From NCBI RefSeq assembly GCF_000392615.1, contig NZ_KB933398.1:439729-503728 (forward strand): a stretch of DNA of 64,000 nucleotides, in the 5' to 3' direction. This document shows, one piece after another, positions 37,987 through 46,877 of this stretch. This DNA is from Lysinibacillus sphaericus OT4b.31. GTDB taxonomy: Bacteria > Bacillota > Bacilli > Bacillales_A > Planococcaceae. The notes beneath the pieces were generated by a model. It had not been told where the DNA came from, did no database searches, and saw only the letters and a program-made list of their open reading frames with translations. The stretch's first letter is position 1. Each line of letters opens with the position of its first letter. The position numbers and the translations under genes were made by a program.

Positions 37987-38280
37987 CTCTCGGGTGGTAG
38001 TTGGACTGCTCAGGTGGGTAGCTGTTACCGCTCGGGTAACCACAGTGACCGCTCAGGTAGGAAGCACTATCGCTCGGGTAGCCACAGTGACCGCTCAGGT
38101 AGAGAGCTTTACCGCTCGGGTCCCAGCTCTAACCGCTCAGGAAATGCGCCCCATCGCTCGGGTCCCAGCTCTAACCGCTCAGGAAATGCGCCCTACCGCT
38201 CGGGTCCCAGCTCTAACCGCTCAGGAAATGCGCCCCATCGCTCGGGTCCCAGCTCTAACCGCTTCGGTAGAGAGTCTGTT
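37987..38280. repeat. 21-bp tandem repeat array, about 14 units with 42-bp higher order
   Basis: From 38029 the units follow at an exact 21-base step (38029, 38050, ... 38260). Odd units begin CGCTCGGGT and even units CGCTCAGG, so the true unit in the right half is 42 bases; the last copies are nearly identical (CCCAGCTCTAAC, AAATGCGCCCCAT). The GC content is far higher than the surroundings. The open frames through it encode only heptapeptide echoes. It fills most of the 485-base gap 37904-38388. Confidence 0.92.
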
Positions 38281-38388
38281 ATAGAAACTTTAACTATTTT
38301 CATAGGAACACACCACAACACACCATTCTAGTTTGTTATAAATACAAGGCGATACTATTATTCACATGACTGAAAGGGAGAGATGTAG

Positions 38389-38832
38389 ATGGTTCAACAT
38401 ATGTTTCGTATGAATTTGACATGGTCAGAGGGAAGAAATGGTACAGGTGATTTATCTACGAGTCAATTGAACACCAAGATTTCTATTCCTCAGGAAATGA
38501 ATGGACCCGGAATTGGCACGAATCCAGACGAGATGCTACTTGGTGCGGCGGCTACATGTTATTTAATTACACTGGCAACGCTATTAGAAAATTCAAAAGT
38601 ACCTGTGGTGGATTTGTCGATGCAAGCAGAAGGGTTTGTAGATGTTACAAATGGTGTTTTTACATACGAGCGAATCGTTCATAAGCCCACTATACTTGTC
38701 AATGACCTAACTGATCGTGAGCACAAGCGCATATTTCGATTAGCTGAGAAGGCAGAAAAGACTTGCATGATTAGTAAAGCGTTACAAGGCAATGTACAAA
38801 TTGAATGTCAAATTCAAATTGTACAAGGTTAA
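38389..38832 (+). CDS. OsmC family peroxidase-like protein
   Basis: 147 residues with both redox cysteines of the OsmC/Ohr fold: Cys57 in AAATCYLITLATLL and Cys126 in EKTCMISKAL. The NPDEMLLGAAATC motif places it in the SACOL1771/OsmC-like branch rather than Ohr. ATG 38389 has GGGAG upstream. It should reduce organic hydroperoxides in the cytoplasm. A terminator follows at 38887. Confidence 0.9.
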   Translation: MVQHMFRMNLTWSEGRNGTGDLSTSQLNTKISIPQEMNGPGIGTNPDEMLLGAAATCYLITLATLLENSKVPVVDLSMQAEGFVDVTNGVFTYERIVHKPTILVNDLTDREHKRIFRLAEKAEKTCMISKALQGNVQIECQIQIVQG

Positions 38833-38886
38833 CGCAAAAGCTCAGTAACTAAAAAAACAATCCATTTTCACCTGCAAATTTTAAAG

Positions 38887-38928
38887 GAGTTATTTCAGAA
38901 TCATATCTGAAATAACTTCTTTTTTTTC
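38887..38928 (+). terminator. Rho-independent terminator after the OsmC gene
   Basis: Stem AGTTATTTCAGA with TCTGAAATAACT, loop of five to seven bases, and a run of nine T. Confidence 0.92.
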
Positions 38929-39024
38929 ACAATAACTGTGATTTTGCTTTGCTTGAAACAGTTCTATTAGTGCGCGAAATGAATATATAAAGTTAAGTGC
39001 TAAAAAAATGCAAAGGATGATGTA

Positions 39025-39660
39025 TTGCACGTGCAGGCAACTGAGACTATCACATTTTACGGTCAGTATGGGAAGCGAATTTTAGATATTGTAGGGGCAC
39101 TACTCTTACTTTTAATAACAATTCCTCTTATGTTAGCGGTAATCCTCATTTTATTAACTACCACAGGTCGCCCCATTTTCTTTAAACAAATTCGCACAGG
39201 CTCTGATCATCAGCGGTTTATCATTTGGAAGTTAAGAACGATGAACATTCAGGCAATCCCTGTAAATATGCCTGCGATGTGTGCTGATGGCATACCGGAT
39301 GATTATTATTTTAAAACTGACCAAGATGCGCGTATTACAAAGGTGGGGGCTATTCTTCGCAAGTTAAGCATTGATGAAATTCCACAGCTCATTAACGTTT
39401 TAAAAGGGGACATGAGTATTGTCGGACCACGGCCAGATGTGCCAACAATAACAAATGCTTATAATACATTGCAGTCACGGCGTTTAGAAGTTAAGCCGGG
39501 GTTAACAGGGCTTGCTCAAATTAACGGACGCTCAACTATTTCACATGGGCAAAAAATATCATATGACATTCAATATGTTGATAATTTTTGCTTTTGGATG
39601 GATTTAAAAATCGTTGTCAAAACCTTAGTCGTAGTGTTAGCGAGAACAGGTGCTTACTAA
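39025..39660 (+). CDS. Undecaprenyl-phosphate sugar-1-phosphate transferase
   Basis: 211 residues: one N-terminal transmembrane helix (about 17-43), then the bacterial sugar transferase domain (PF02397) with [47 protein letters not shown] and [13 protein letters not shown]. The start is TTG 39025, seven bases after AAAGGA. It transfers a sugar-1-phosphate to the lipid carrier and so starts synthesis of an exopolysaccharide or glycan. It is the first gene of a five-gene cluster to 44.2 kb. Confidence 0.92.
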   Translation: MHVQATETITFYGQYGKRILDIVGALLLLLITIPLMLAVILILLTTTGRPIFFKQIRTGSDHQRFIIWKLRTMNIQAIPVNMPAMCADGIPDDYYFKTDQDARITKVGAILRKLSIDEIPQLINVLKGDMSIVGPRPDVPTITNAYNTLQSRRLEVKPGLTGLAQINGRSTISHGQKISYDIQYVDNFCFWMDLKIVVKTLVVVLARTGAY

Positions 39661-39684
39661 TAAAAAGTGGGGAGGTGATGGATA

Positions 39685-40806
39685 CTGAAAATTGTTCAAC
39701 TCATAACGCGCATGGATAAAGTAGGAGGCGCGCAAAAGCATGTAGAGGCACTTGCAATAAAATTAAAACAAGATGCTCACGAGGTAACGATAGTAACGGG
39801 CTTATATGATGAATCGCTGTGGCGTTTGCAAGATGAAGAAATTAATGTTATCAGTATACCTGCTATGCAACGAGCGCTGCATTTATCGAAAGATATACAG
39901 GCACTGTGGCAATTGAGATCTGCTTTAAAAATTATAAAACCCGATGTAATCGCGGCTCATTCTTCAAAAGCAGGTGCCATTGGGCGTATAGTGGGTAAAT
40001 TTTTACGTATTCCCACAGTTTTTACTGCCCATAGCTGGAGCTTTACAGACGGGGTTCCACCAAAAAAGAAACTTATGTATCGGCAGCTTGAAAAAACAGT
40101 GCAACCGTTAACGACGACCATAATTACAGTATCTGAGTATGATCGTAAGCTAGCTCTTACAAAAGGTATAGCTCCTGCCCATAAATTAACGACGATTCAT
40201 AATGGCATCGAGCAATTAAGCGAGTGCGTTACACAAAGTAAAAACAGTCTAGAATATCCGCTGATTATGATGGTTGCTCGTTTTGAAGTGCCAAAAAGGC
40301 AAGATGCACTATTGGAAGCATTGATAGAACTAACAGAAGTGCCGTGGCGGATTCAGTTTATCGGTGAAGGTTCACGACGTCCGGCACTTGAAAAATATGT
40401 TGCAGATAAAGGTTTTACAGACCGTGTAGCGTTTTTGGGCAATCAAACAGAAGTCACAGAACTGCTCGCAAGAAGTCAAATATTCGTTTTATTGTCGGAC
40501 TGGGAGGGGCTACCGATTTCAATTATCGAGGCTATGCGAGCTGGGCTCCCTATCATTGCAACGAATGTAGGGGGCGTAAGAGAGCTAGTCACCGATAACG
40601 TCAATGGTTATTTAATTGACCGTGATGATAAAGAATTGCTTAAACAAAGAATGACACAATTACTAACAGATGAAACACTACGTCAAAAAATGGGAGATGC
40701 AAGTGAACGTCGCTTTTTAAGAAATTTTACATTCTCACCGATGTACCAGAAAACATTATATGTTTATGAACAGGCCGTCTTAAAGTTAGCTAAGAAAGGT
40801 GATTAA
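39685..40806 (+). CDS. Family 4 glycosyltransferase
   Basis: About 373 residues of the GT-B fold. Acceptor-side landmarks VGGAQKHVEALA and AHSSKAGAIGRI; donor-side RFEVPKRQDALLEA, and the E-x7-E type SDWEGLPISIIEAMRAGLPIIATNVGG. The family N-terminus (MKIVQLITRMDKVGG) is matched exactly if translation begins at CTG 39685, which lies six bases after GGGGAGGTGA. The first standard start (ATG 39712) would drop strand 1 and has no Shine-Dalgarno. It adds a sugar to the lipid-linked glycan on the cytoplasmic face; sugar unknown. Confidence 0.85.
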   Translation: MKIVQLITRMDKVGGAQKHVEALAIKLKQDAHEVTIVTGLYDESLWRLQDEEINVISIPAMQRALHLSKDIQALWQLRSALKIIKPDVIAAHSSKAGAIGRIVGKFLRIPTVFTAHSWSFTDGVPPKKKLMYRQLEKTVQPLTTTIITVSEYDRKLALTKGIAPAHKLTTIHNGIEQLSECVTQSKNSLEYPLIMMVARFEVPKRQDALLEALIELTEVPWRIQFIGEGSRRPALEKYVADKGFTDRVAFLGNQTEVTELLARSQIFVLLSDWEGLPISIIEAMRAGLPIIATNVGGVRELVTDNVNGYLIDRDDKELLKQRMTQLLTDETLRQKMGDASERRFLRNFTFSPMYQKTLYVYEQAVLKLAKKGD

Positions 40807-40807
40807 A

Positions 40808-42481
40808 GTGCAATTAATACGTATTAGAACTGATGATGAGCTTACATTATATAAGGAAATCTGGGATAACATTTTAGCGAGTGAACATAATGATAATCCG
40901 TTTATTGAATATGCTTGGTTTTATAATTGGTGGAAATTCATCGGAAATAAAGAGCGAGTGGAGTTATATGCTGTTAAAAAAGAAGACGATATCATCGCTT
41001 TTTTCCCATTCACTGTGCGAAAGCAATGGGGGGTTGTCATGTATGCTTTTGCAGGTGAAAATACGGCTAATTATTCAGGTATAGTAGCGCGTAATAAGTG
41101 GAAATTACCGACTGCAACCTTTGTGTTTGAGGAAATAATAAAAAAGCACCGCCATCTCATCTTTTCGTTTCATGGATTATTGGAGAGTGGTGAATCTTCG
41201 AAGGTAATTGAACAATATTTCGTTGAAAAGCAGATACAACCAAGTATTTTTCGGGTAATAACACCGTATCTTGCCTTTAACGAAATAGATTTTTCAAGTT
41301 ATTTTAATAACCGCCGCAAGATGCATGGGGTAGATAGACGAGAAAGAAAGCTACGAAACTTAGGCGCCTTGAGTAGTAAAATTCCGGAACCGAATGAGCT
41401 GTGGCAGATGTTCAGCTTGTTTGATAGACGTTGGGCCAAAAAGGTAGATACGAGCAGTTTCACGAAAGGAAAGAAAAAGGAGTTTTTCGAGCATCTAACA
41501 CTTCTTACAGGTGATGCGTTGAAAGTAGATATACAGGCTTTGGTGTTTGAAAATCAGTGGATTGCTTTCACATACGGGTTTTGCTGTCGAGGACGATATG
41601 TGTCTTATGTACTTGGACACGAGCCGAATTTTAATTCATTTGGGGCCGGTCGTATTGTGAATCAACATATGATAAAGCGCTCCTTTAATGAGGGCTATAG
41701 CAAATTTGATATGAGCATTGGCTATGAGCCTTATAAGTTTGATTGGCGTTCAGGCATAGATTTTACAAGGCATTTGATTGTCAGCAGCGGTTCGAGGCGT
41801 GCAAAGCTTGTAAAAAGTGGTTTTGCACTAAAGGAACGAATAAAGGAAACGTTAAAACGTAACCAACGGATGGTGGAGTGGAAACGTAATACACTTGGGC
41901 AATTGCGTTATTTAGTAAAGTATGGAAAAGGAAAAGATTGGCTAGAATATGGACAACGATTCGTAGAAAAGTTTTTTCGTTTTAAGCAAGTAGATTTATT
42001 TGAATTACCCCCCACAGATAGTGAAACACCACTTCGACCTGTCGGGCAGTTGTTTGAGGAAATGTCAATTCAAGAGGCCATACATCTCGATCAGGAAGTA
42101 ATTATTTCCTTGTTCTATCAGGGGTATACAATCTACAAAGATTCTTTTGCGGAGACGAGTAAGCCTGCGTTTGCATTGCACACGGATAACTGGCGTGTAG
42201 ACACTTTGCACATTGTTGAATCTTTGCCTAAGCAGACCTATTTTTTAACATATGATGTCTATAAAAATATCGATATTATTACAGCCTTCTTTCAAAAAAT
42301 AAAACCAGCACACACACTTTGGGTAACAGCAAGCATTTGGCAATGGCGAAAGCGTAAACGATTGCAGCAACTAGGCTATAAACGAATTTCTCGAATGAAA
42401 CATTTCAAATGTGCTCGCTATGAGCGAAAACATGTGGAAAAATACACAGAGAGTGGGGGCGATGTTCATTCTATCCATTAG
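40808..42481 (+). CDS. Two-part FemAB/GNAT-like protein
   Basis: 557 residues. Residues about 1-330 form a CelD/FemAB-like acetyltransferase (Acetyltransf_6): MQLIRIRTDDELTLYKEIWD, FIEYAWFYNWWKFI, VDRRERKLRNLG, and the late FDMSIGYEPYKFDWRSG. A basic linker (about 340-395) joins a C-terminal region (about 400-557) of unknown kind, which ends with a basic RKRKRLQQLGYKRI stretch. The start is GTG 40808 (AAAGG eight bases upstream), two bases after the glycosyltransferase stop. It may modify the glycan or precursor built by this cluster. Confidence 0.75.
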   Translation: MQLIRIRTDDELTLYKEIWDNILASEHNDNPFIEYAWFYNWWKFIGNKERVELYAVKKEDDIIAFFPFTVRKQWGVVMYAFAGENTANYSGIVARNKWKLPTATFVFEEIIKKHRHLIFSFHGLLESGESSKVIEQYFVEKQIQPSIFRVITPYLAFNEIDFSSYFNNRRKMHGVDRRERKLRNLGALSSKIPEPNELWQMFSLFDRRWAKKVDTSSFTKGKKKEFFEHLTLLTGDALKVDIQALVFENQWIAFTYGFCCRGRYVSYVLGHEPNFNSFGAGRIVNQHMIKRSFNEGYSKFDMSIGYEPYKFDWRSGIDFTRHLIVSSGSRRAKLVKSGFALKERIKETLKRNQRMVEWKRNTLGQLRYLVKYGKGKDWLEYGQRFVEKFFRFKQVDLFELPPTDSETPLRPVGQLFEEMSIQEAIHLDQEVIISLFYQGYTIYKDSFAETSKPAFALHTDNWRVDTLHIVESLPKQTYFLTYDVYKNIDIITAFFQKIKPAHTLWVTASIWQWRKRKRLQQLGYKRISRMKHFKCARYERKHVEKYTESGGDVHSIH

Positions 42482-43220
42482 AAGTAAGCGATGGAATATC
42501 GCAATGCAGCATATTTATTTTGCAGAGAAACCAGCCAATATTAGAAAGCCAATGAACCTTGTATGTCATACACATTCACTTGTGCCGAGTCGCAAGCTTG
42601 CCAAAAGCGAAACTGTTCATATTAGACTAACAGATAATGAGCGTACCATGTATGCAGCATTGTCGAAGAACAATCAAAAAATGCTCCGCCGTGCACAGCA
42701 AGAAGCTTATCAAATGCTTTTATATGAAAAACCATCAGAGGAGAATTTGCGTGCATTTCAACACTTTTATAATAATTTTGCCAAAAGGAAAAAACTTGAG
42801 CAACTGAGTAAATCTCACATGGAGTCTATTTCGTTGATAAATAACAAAGGAGCTTTGTTATTATCCGAGTCACGTAGCAATTGTGGACAAACACTATGCT
42901 ATAGACTGGATATTGTCCACGCTAATAAAGCCATGTCTTATTATGTGGCGACTTGTCACCCTTCATCAATGCCTGCACATTTAAAGCGACCTATACGATA
43001 TGCTAACCGCTTCTTGCTATGGCATAATTTATTGCATTTAAAGCAACAAGGCTGTTTGGTGTACGATATGGGAGAGTTGACAGATATAAAAAATATTCGA
43101 GAATTTAAGCTTAGCTTTGGAGGACAAGTTGTAGATGTTTATTCTGGTTTCATTGCACAATCGAAAATCAGTGCTTTGTTACTGGGCGTGCAAAAGTGGA
43201 GGAAACAGCAATTAAAGTAA
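42462..43220 (+). CDS. FemAB/GNAT-fold acetyltransferase-like protein (paralogue of 29396)
   Basis: 252 residues. Same plan as the gene next to tmRNA: HIYFAEKPANIRKPMNLVCHT at the N-terminus, SKNNQKMLRRAQQEAY, a FQHFYNNFAKRKK helix, RYANRFLLWHNLL, and the end IREFKLSFGGQVVDVYSGFI. ATG 42462 lies within the last codons of the previous gene (20-base overlap), which implies coupling. It probably acts on the same glycan as its neighbours. Neither paralogue has an obvious catalytic signature beyond the fold. Confidence 0.8.
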   Translation: MFILSIRSKRWNIAMQHIYFAEKPANIRKPMNLVCHTHSLVPSRKLAKSETVHIRLTDNERTMYAALSKNNQKMLRRAQQEAYQMLLYEKPSEENLRAFQHFYNNFAKRKKLEQLSKSHMESISLINNKGALLLSESRSNCGQTLCYRLDIVHANKAMSYYVATCHPSSMPAHLKRPIRYANRFLLWHNLLHLKQQGCLVYDMGELTDIKNIREFKLSFGGQVVDVYSGFIAQSKISALLLGVQKWRKQQLK

Positions 43221-44191
43221 AAAGTGGTGGGTTCGTTATTTCTTTGGATTTTGAGCTGAACTGGGGTGTCCATGATGTGTTTAAACATGGACAATATGAT
43301 GAAAATTTATATGGAGTACGCCATGCATTGCCTAAAATACTTACATTATTTGAGCAATACGGCATTCATGCAACGTGGGCAACGGTGGGTTTATTGTTTG
43401 CAGAAACGAAGGATGAAATGGCACATTATTTGCGAGGAATCCCAGTAAAATATGATCAAATACGCTTTGCAGCGCATTTGCAGCTTGCCAATGTAGGCGA
43501 AAATGAGCAAGAGGATTCTTTACATTTTGGCAAATCCTTAATTGAAGCAATCATTTGTACACCGCATCAGGAAGTGGGTACCCATACGTTTTCACATTAC
43601 TATTGCTTGGAGAATGGTCAAACAGAAGATAATTTTCGAGCAGATTTGCAGGCAACAACAATGATAAGTGCAGATTATATCGCACCTATGAAATCTATTG
43701 TTTTCCCTCGCAATCAGGTGAACAGCAGTTATTTCGAGGCATGTCTGGAAGCGGGACTTGTATGCTATAGAGGAAATGAAGCACACGCATTATACAGCCC
43801 TAAAAAGTTCACAAAAAAAAATAGGCTATTGGGTGCGATGAAATGGCTAGACAGCTATGTTAATATAACAGGCAATCATTTAATACGATTGGAAGAAATG
43901 AAGAACGAAGGATTCGTTAATGTACGTTCGAGCGCATTTTTAAGACCATACTGCAAGCGACTGTGGATTTTAGAAGGACTAAAGGTAAGACGAATTAAGG
44001 AAGGAATGCTTGCCGCTGCAAAGGCAGGAGCTTTTTATCATTTATGGTGGCATCCGCATAATTTCGGCAAGCATACAGAAAAAAATTTAGCTATGCTGGA
44101 GGAGCTTTTACGATATTATCGAGAACTACAAACAAAATATAATTTCCAAAGCTATTCTATGCATGAGGTAGCACTGCTTTGTAAGCAATAA
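43196..44191 (+). CDS. Polysaccharide deacetylase
   Basis: About 331 residues of the NodB/CE4 fold: first aspartate in VISLDFELNWG, zinc histidines in VGTHTFSHYYC, the FPRNQVN motif and the late WWHPHNFGK with the catalytic-base region. There is no signal peptide, so it may be cytoplasmic or act on a lipid-linked sugar. GTG 43196 starts inside the previous gene and has only a poor ribosome binding site. A GGAGG inside this extension is placed eight bases before ATT 43211, which would give MKVKSGGFVISL. It ends the glycan cluster and is followed by two structured repeats. Confidence 0.85.
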   Translation: MEETAIKVKSGGFVISLDFELNWGVHDVFKHGQYDENLYGVRHALPKILTLFEQYGIHATWATVGLLFAETKDEMAHYLRGIPVKYDQIRFAAHLQLANVGENEQEDSLHFGKSLIEAIICTPHQEVGTHTFSHYYCLENGQTEDNFRADLQATTMISADYIAPMKSIVFPRNQVNSSYFEACLEAGLVCYRGNEAHALYSPKKFTKKNRLLGAMKWLDSYVNITGNHLIRLEEMKNEGFVNVRSSAFLRPYCKRLWILEGLKVRRIKEGMLAAAKAGAFYHLWWHPHNFGKHTEKNLAMLEELLRYYRELQTKYNFQSYSMHEVALLCKQ

Positions 44192-44221
44192 CATTTCTAA
44201 ACAGAATGTTATTGCTTTTTT

Positions 44222-44370
44222 GTATCCCGCAGTAACGGTCAGTAAGCTGCCACCTCAAGTGGAGAGGTAACAACGAGTGAACGGAGTGGACGAACAACTG
44301 ACCGTAACAGCCCGATTCGTTCAACTACCAAGCAGTGGGAAATGAGAACCCCCACTGCTTGAGTTTCACT
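44222..44370. repeat. Two-hairpin repeat, tandem copy 1
   Basis: 149 bases. ACGGTCAGT (44235-44243) pairs with ACTGACCGT (44297-44305), with an inner CACCTC/GAGGTAAC-type hairpin. The linker AGCCCGATTCGTTCAACTAC follows, then CAAGCAGTGGG (44329-44339) with CCCACTGCTTG (44351-44361), and GAGTTTCACT at the end. Its relative lies at 21374. Confidence 0.85.
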
Positions 44371-44520
44371 GTATCCCGCAGTAACGGTCAGTAAGCTGCC
44401 ACCTCAAGTGGAGAGGTAACAACGAGTGAACGAAGTGGACGAACACCTGACCGTAACAGCCCGATTGGTTCAACTACCAAGCAGTGGGAAATGAGAACCC
44501 CTCACTGCTTGAGTTTCACT
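44371..44520. repeat. Two-hairpin repeat, tandem copy 2
   Basis: A direct repeat of 44222-44370 with a few substitutions (for example CACCTGACCGT for CAACTGACCGT, GATTGG for GATTCG) and one inserted base in the second loop. Together the two copies fill most of the 437-base gap between the deacetylase and hutI. Confidence 0.85.
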
Positions 44521-44628
44521 ATATACGGTCAAATGTTGGGGATATTTTGTGAGAATAAGAGGAAAAATGCCGAAGGATGACGAAATTGAAGATAGAAGAT
44601 AAGCCTTAGTATATAGGGGGAGTTAGGG

Positions 44629-45900
44629 ATGAAGGGAATGTCTCAGAAGCCAATTTGGATTCAAAATATTTCACAATTAGTGACACTGGCCAGCGATAAA
44701 AAAGGGCCACGTGTACGGGAAGAAATGCGAGAGCTCGCTATAATTGAGGGTGGGAGTGTATGGATTGAAAATGGCTTGATTCAAGATTTGGGTACGACAC
44801 GTGAAATGATTCTAAAATATATACATCGAGCAGAAGAAGCTGACATTGTAGATGCAACCGGAAAGATTGTTACACCAGGATTAATAGATCCTCATACGCA
44901 TGTTGTTTTTGGGGGCAGCCGTGAGCATGAATTTGAGATGCGTTTAGAAGGTGCGAGTTATATGGATATTATGAATGCTGGAGGTGGTATTCATGCAACA
45001 ACACGAAAAATGCGCACACTATCAGAAGAACATATTTTCAACCAGACTGCGAGAAGGTTGGACTTATTTTTACAGCATGGTGTCACGACACTCGAAAGCA
45101 AAAGTGGCTACGGGCTGGACCTAGAAAATGAGTTAAAGCAATTACGTGTAATGCGAAAATTGCATGAAAAGCATCCAATGGATATTGTCCCAACCTTTAT
45201 GGGAGCACATGCGGTGCCAGAGGAGTATAGGGAGAACCCAGATAAGTACGTCCATTTAGTCATCGAAGAAATGATCCCAGCAGTTGTTAAAGAGGATCTT
45301 GCAAAATTCATTGATGTATTTTGCGAAGTCGAAGTCTTTACCCCAGAGCAATCTGAGCAAGTTTTACTAGCTGGCAAGGAATATGGGCTTATTCCAAAAA
45401 TTCATGCGGATGAAATAGAAGAAAATAAAGGTGCGTATGTCGCAGCAAAGGTAGGGGCTATTTCTGCAGAGCATTTATTAAAAGTATCAGATGAAGGGAT
45501 TGAAGAGCTTGCAAAATCAGGTGTTATCGCTTGTTTATTGCCAGCAACGGCACTGTATTTAGGAGAGAAGCCGGCACGTGCACGAGACATTATCGATGCT
45601 GGTGTACCTGTGGCCATTTCTACAGATTGTAACCCAGGGTCATCCCCGACAATCTCATTGCCACTTGTCATGAACTTAGCTTGTATTACGATGAAAATGA
45701 CACCAGCAGAAAGCTTATGCGCCGCTACGTATAATGCTGCTTGTGCTCTTCAAATTGAGGATCGTGTTGGCTCGATAGAAGTAGGGAAGCAAGCAGACAT
45801 TGTACTATGGGATGTGCATAATCATCAAAAGTTACATTATATTTTCGGTGTTAACCATGTGAAAACAGTATGGAAAAAAGGCGTAAAGGTGGTCGGTTAA
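44629..45900 (+). CDS. hutI: Imidazolonepropionase
   Basis: A 423-residue amidohydrolase. Metal histidines in LIDPHTHVVFGGSREHEFE, substrate loop YMDIMNAGGGIHATT, a later zinc ligand in IPKIHADEIEENKG, and VAISTDCNPGSSPT with the catalytic aspartate. It opens the imidazolone ring in histidine breakdown to give N-formimino-glutamate. ATG 44629 has GGGGGAG upstream. It forms an operon with hutG two bases downstream; hutH and hutU are not in this window. Confidence 0.96.
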   Translation: MKGMSQKPIWIQNISQLVTLASDKKGPRVREEMRELAIIEGGSVWIENGLIQDLGTTREMILKYIHRAEEADIVDATGKIVTPGLIDPHTHVVFGGSREHEFEMRLEGASYMDIMNAGGGIHATTRKMRTLSEEHIFNQTARRLDLFLQHGVTTLESKSGYGLDLENELKQLRVMRKLHEKHPMDIVPTFMGAHAVPEEYRENPDKYVHLVIEEMIPAVVKEDLAKFIDVFCEVEVFTPEQSEQVLLAGKEYGLIPKIHADEIEENKGAYVAAKVGAISAEHLLKVSDEGIEELAKSGVIACLLPATALYLGEKPARARDIIDAGVPVAISTDCNPGSSPTISLPLVMNLACITMKMTPAESLCAATYNAACALQIEDRVGSIEVGKQADIVLWDVHNHQKLHYIFGVNHVKTVWKKGVKVVG

Positions 45901-45902
45901 AT

Positions 45903-46874
45903 ATGTTCATTCAACCTGAATGGCTTTGGAAGCAAGAAAATGGCTCAGGCATGCATCAATGGATAAAACAAAAAGAAAATCCACATCCGAGTGATGTTGA
46001 TGTCATTGTATATGGAGCATTATTCTCATATGCAAATGAGCCATCTCAAAAAGCACAGTATGCACATGCTTTTCGCAAGGCATGGTCAAGCTTTCAATCT
46101 TATAATCTAGATGAGCAAGTGGATTTACGTGCACTGGCTGTCGTTGATATCGGTGACGTCGCTTTTCATGCGACAGATAAGATGCTCTCAGAATCGGCTA
46201 TTGAGGCTGCAGCAGAAAACTTAAGTATCGCCTATCAGAAAAGCTTTACCTGCCTTATTGGTGGAGATCATACGATAACAGCTTGTTCCCTACGTGGCAT
46301 AAAAAATGCCTTCCCGCAGGAACGGATCGGTGTTATTCAAATTGATACACATTTAGATGCAAGGAATCAAGAGGAAATTGGGCTAGCAATGGATTCTCCT
46401 ATACAGCAGCTGATAGCAGCAGGTGTGGTGGAAGGAAAGCATATTTATAATGTAGGCTTGCATGGATTTTTCAATTCACCGGAGATGATTCATTATGCAC
46501 GTGAACAAGGTATTCATATGATTACCTTAAAGCAAATGCGTCGGGATGGTATACAGCTTACCATTCATGAAATGCTTCGTCAGCTAATGTTCGAGGTAGA
46601 CCGTATTTATGTATCAGTTGATCTGGATGCACTTGATATCACGTTTGCACCTGATGTACCTGCTGCGACACCGGGGGGATTAACGGCTTATGAATTATTT
46701 GATATTGTAAAGCTCATTGGCGAAAATGAAGGTGTGCGTCATATTGATTTTGTCTATGCGGACCCTAAAGAGGGACAGTTACGCATAGAGACGGTGAAAA
46801 CGGGTGTGACTGCATTCTTACAATGGGTTACAGGTATTCAACTTGATCATCGGCATCGCATCTCGAAAAAATGA
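45903..46874 (+). CDS. hutG: Formimidoylglutamase
   Basis: 323 residues of the arginase/ureohydrolase family. The Mn2+ ligands lie in LIGGDHTITACSL, QIDTHLDARN and VSVDLDALDITFAPD, and the PAATPGGL end segment is complete. It hydrolyses N-formimino-L-glutamate to glutamate and formamide, completing the pathway with HutI. ATG 45903 sits two bases after the hutI stop; AAAGGTGG upstream. A bidirectional hairpin follows. Confidence 0.93.
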   Translation: MFIQPEWLWKQENGSGMHQWIKQKENPHPSDVDVIVYGALFSYANEPSQKAQYAHAFRKAWSSFQSYNLDEQVDLRALAVVDIGDVAFHATDKMLSESAIEAAAENLSIAYQKSFTCLIGGDHTITACSLRGIKNAFPQERIGVIQIDTHLDARNQEEIGLAMDSPIQQLIAAGVVEGKHIYNVGLHGFFNSPEMIHYAREQGIHMITLKQMRRDGIQLTIHEMLRQLMFEVDRIYVSVDLDALDITFAPDVPAATPGGLTAYELFDIVKLIGENEGVRHIDFVYADPKEGQLRIETVKTGVTAFLQWVTGIQLDHRHRISKK

Positions 46875-46877
46875 AGA

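Noticed and set aside
37987-38280. CRISPR array
   Set aside because: Units are 21 bases and contiguous, with no unique spacers, leader or cas genes.
37783-38331. Long open frame (RSG-repeat protein) across the 38-kb array
   Set aside because: The 21-base period avoids frameshifts, so several frames stay open on repeat DNA. There is no ribosome binding site, and the frame overlaps the Na/Pi gene out of frame.
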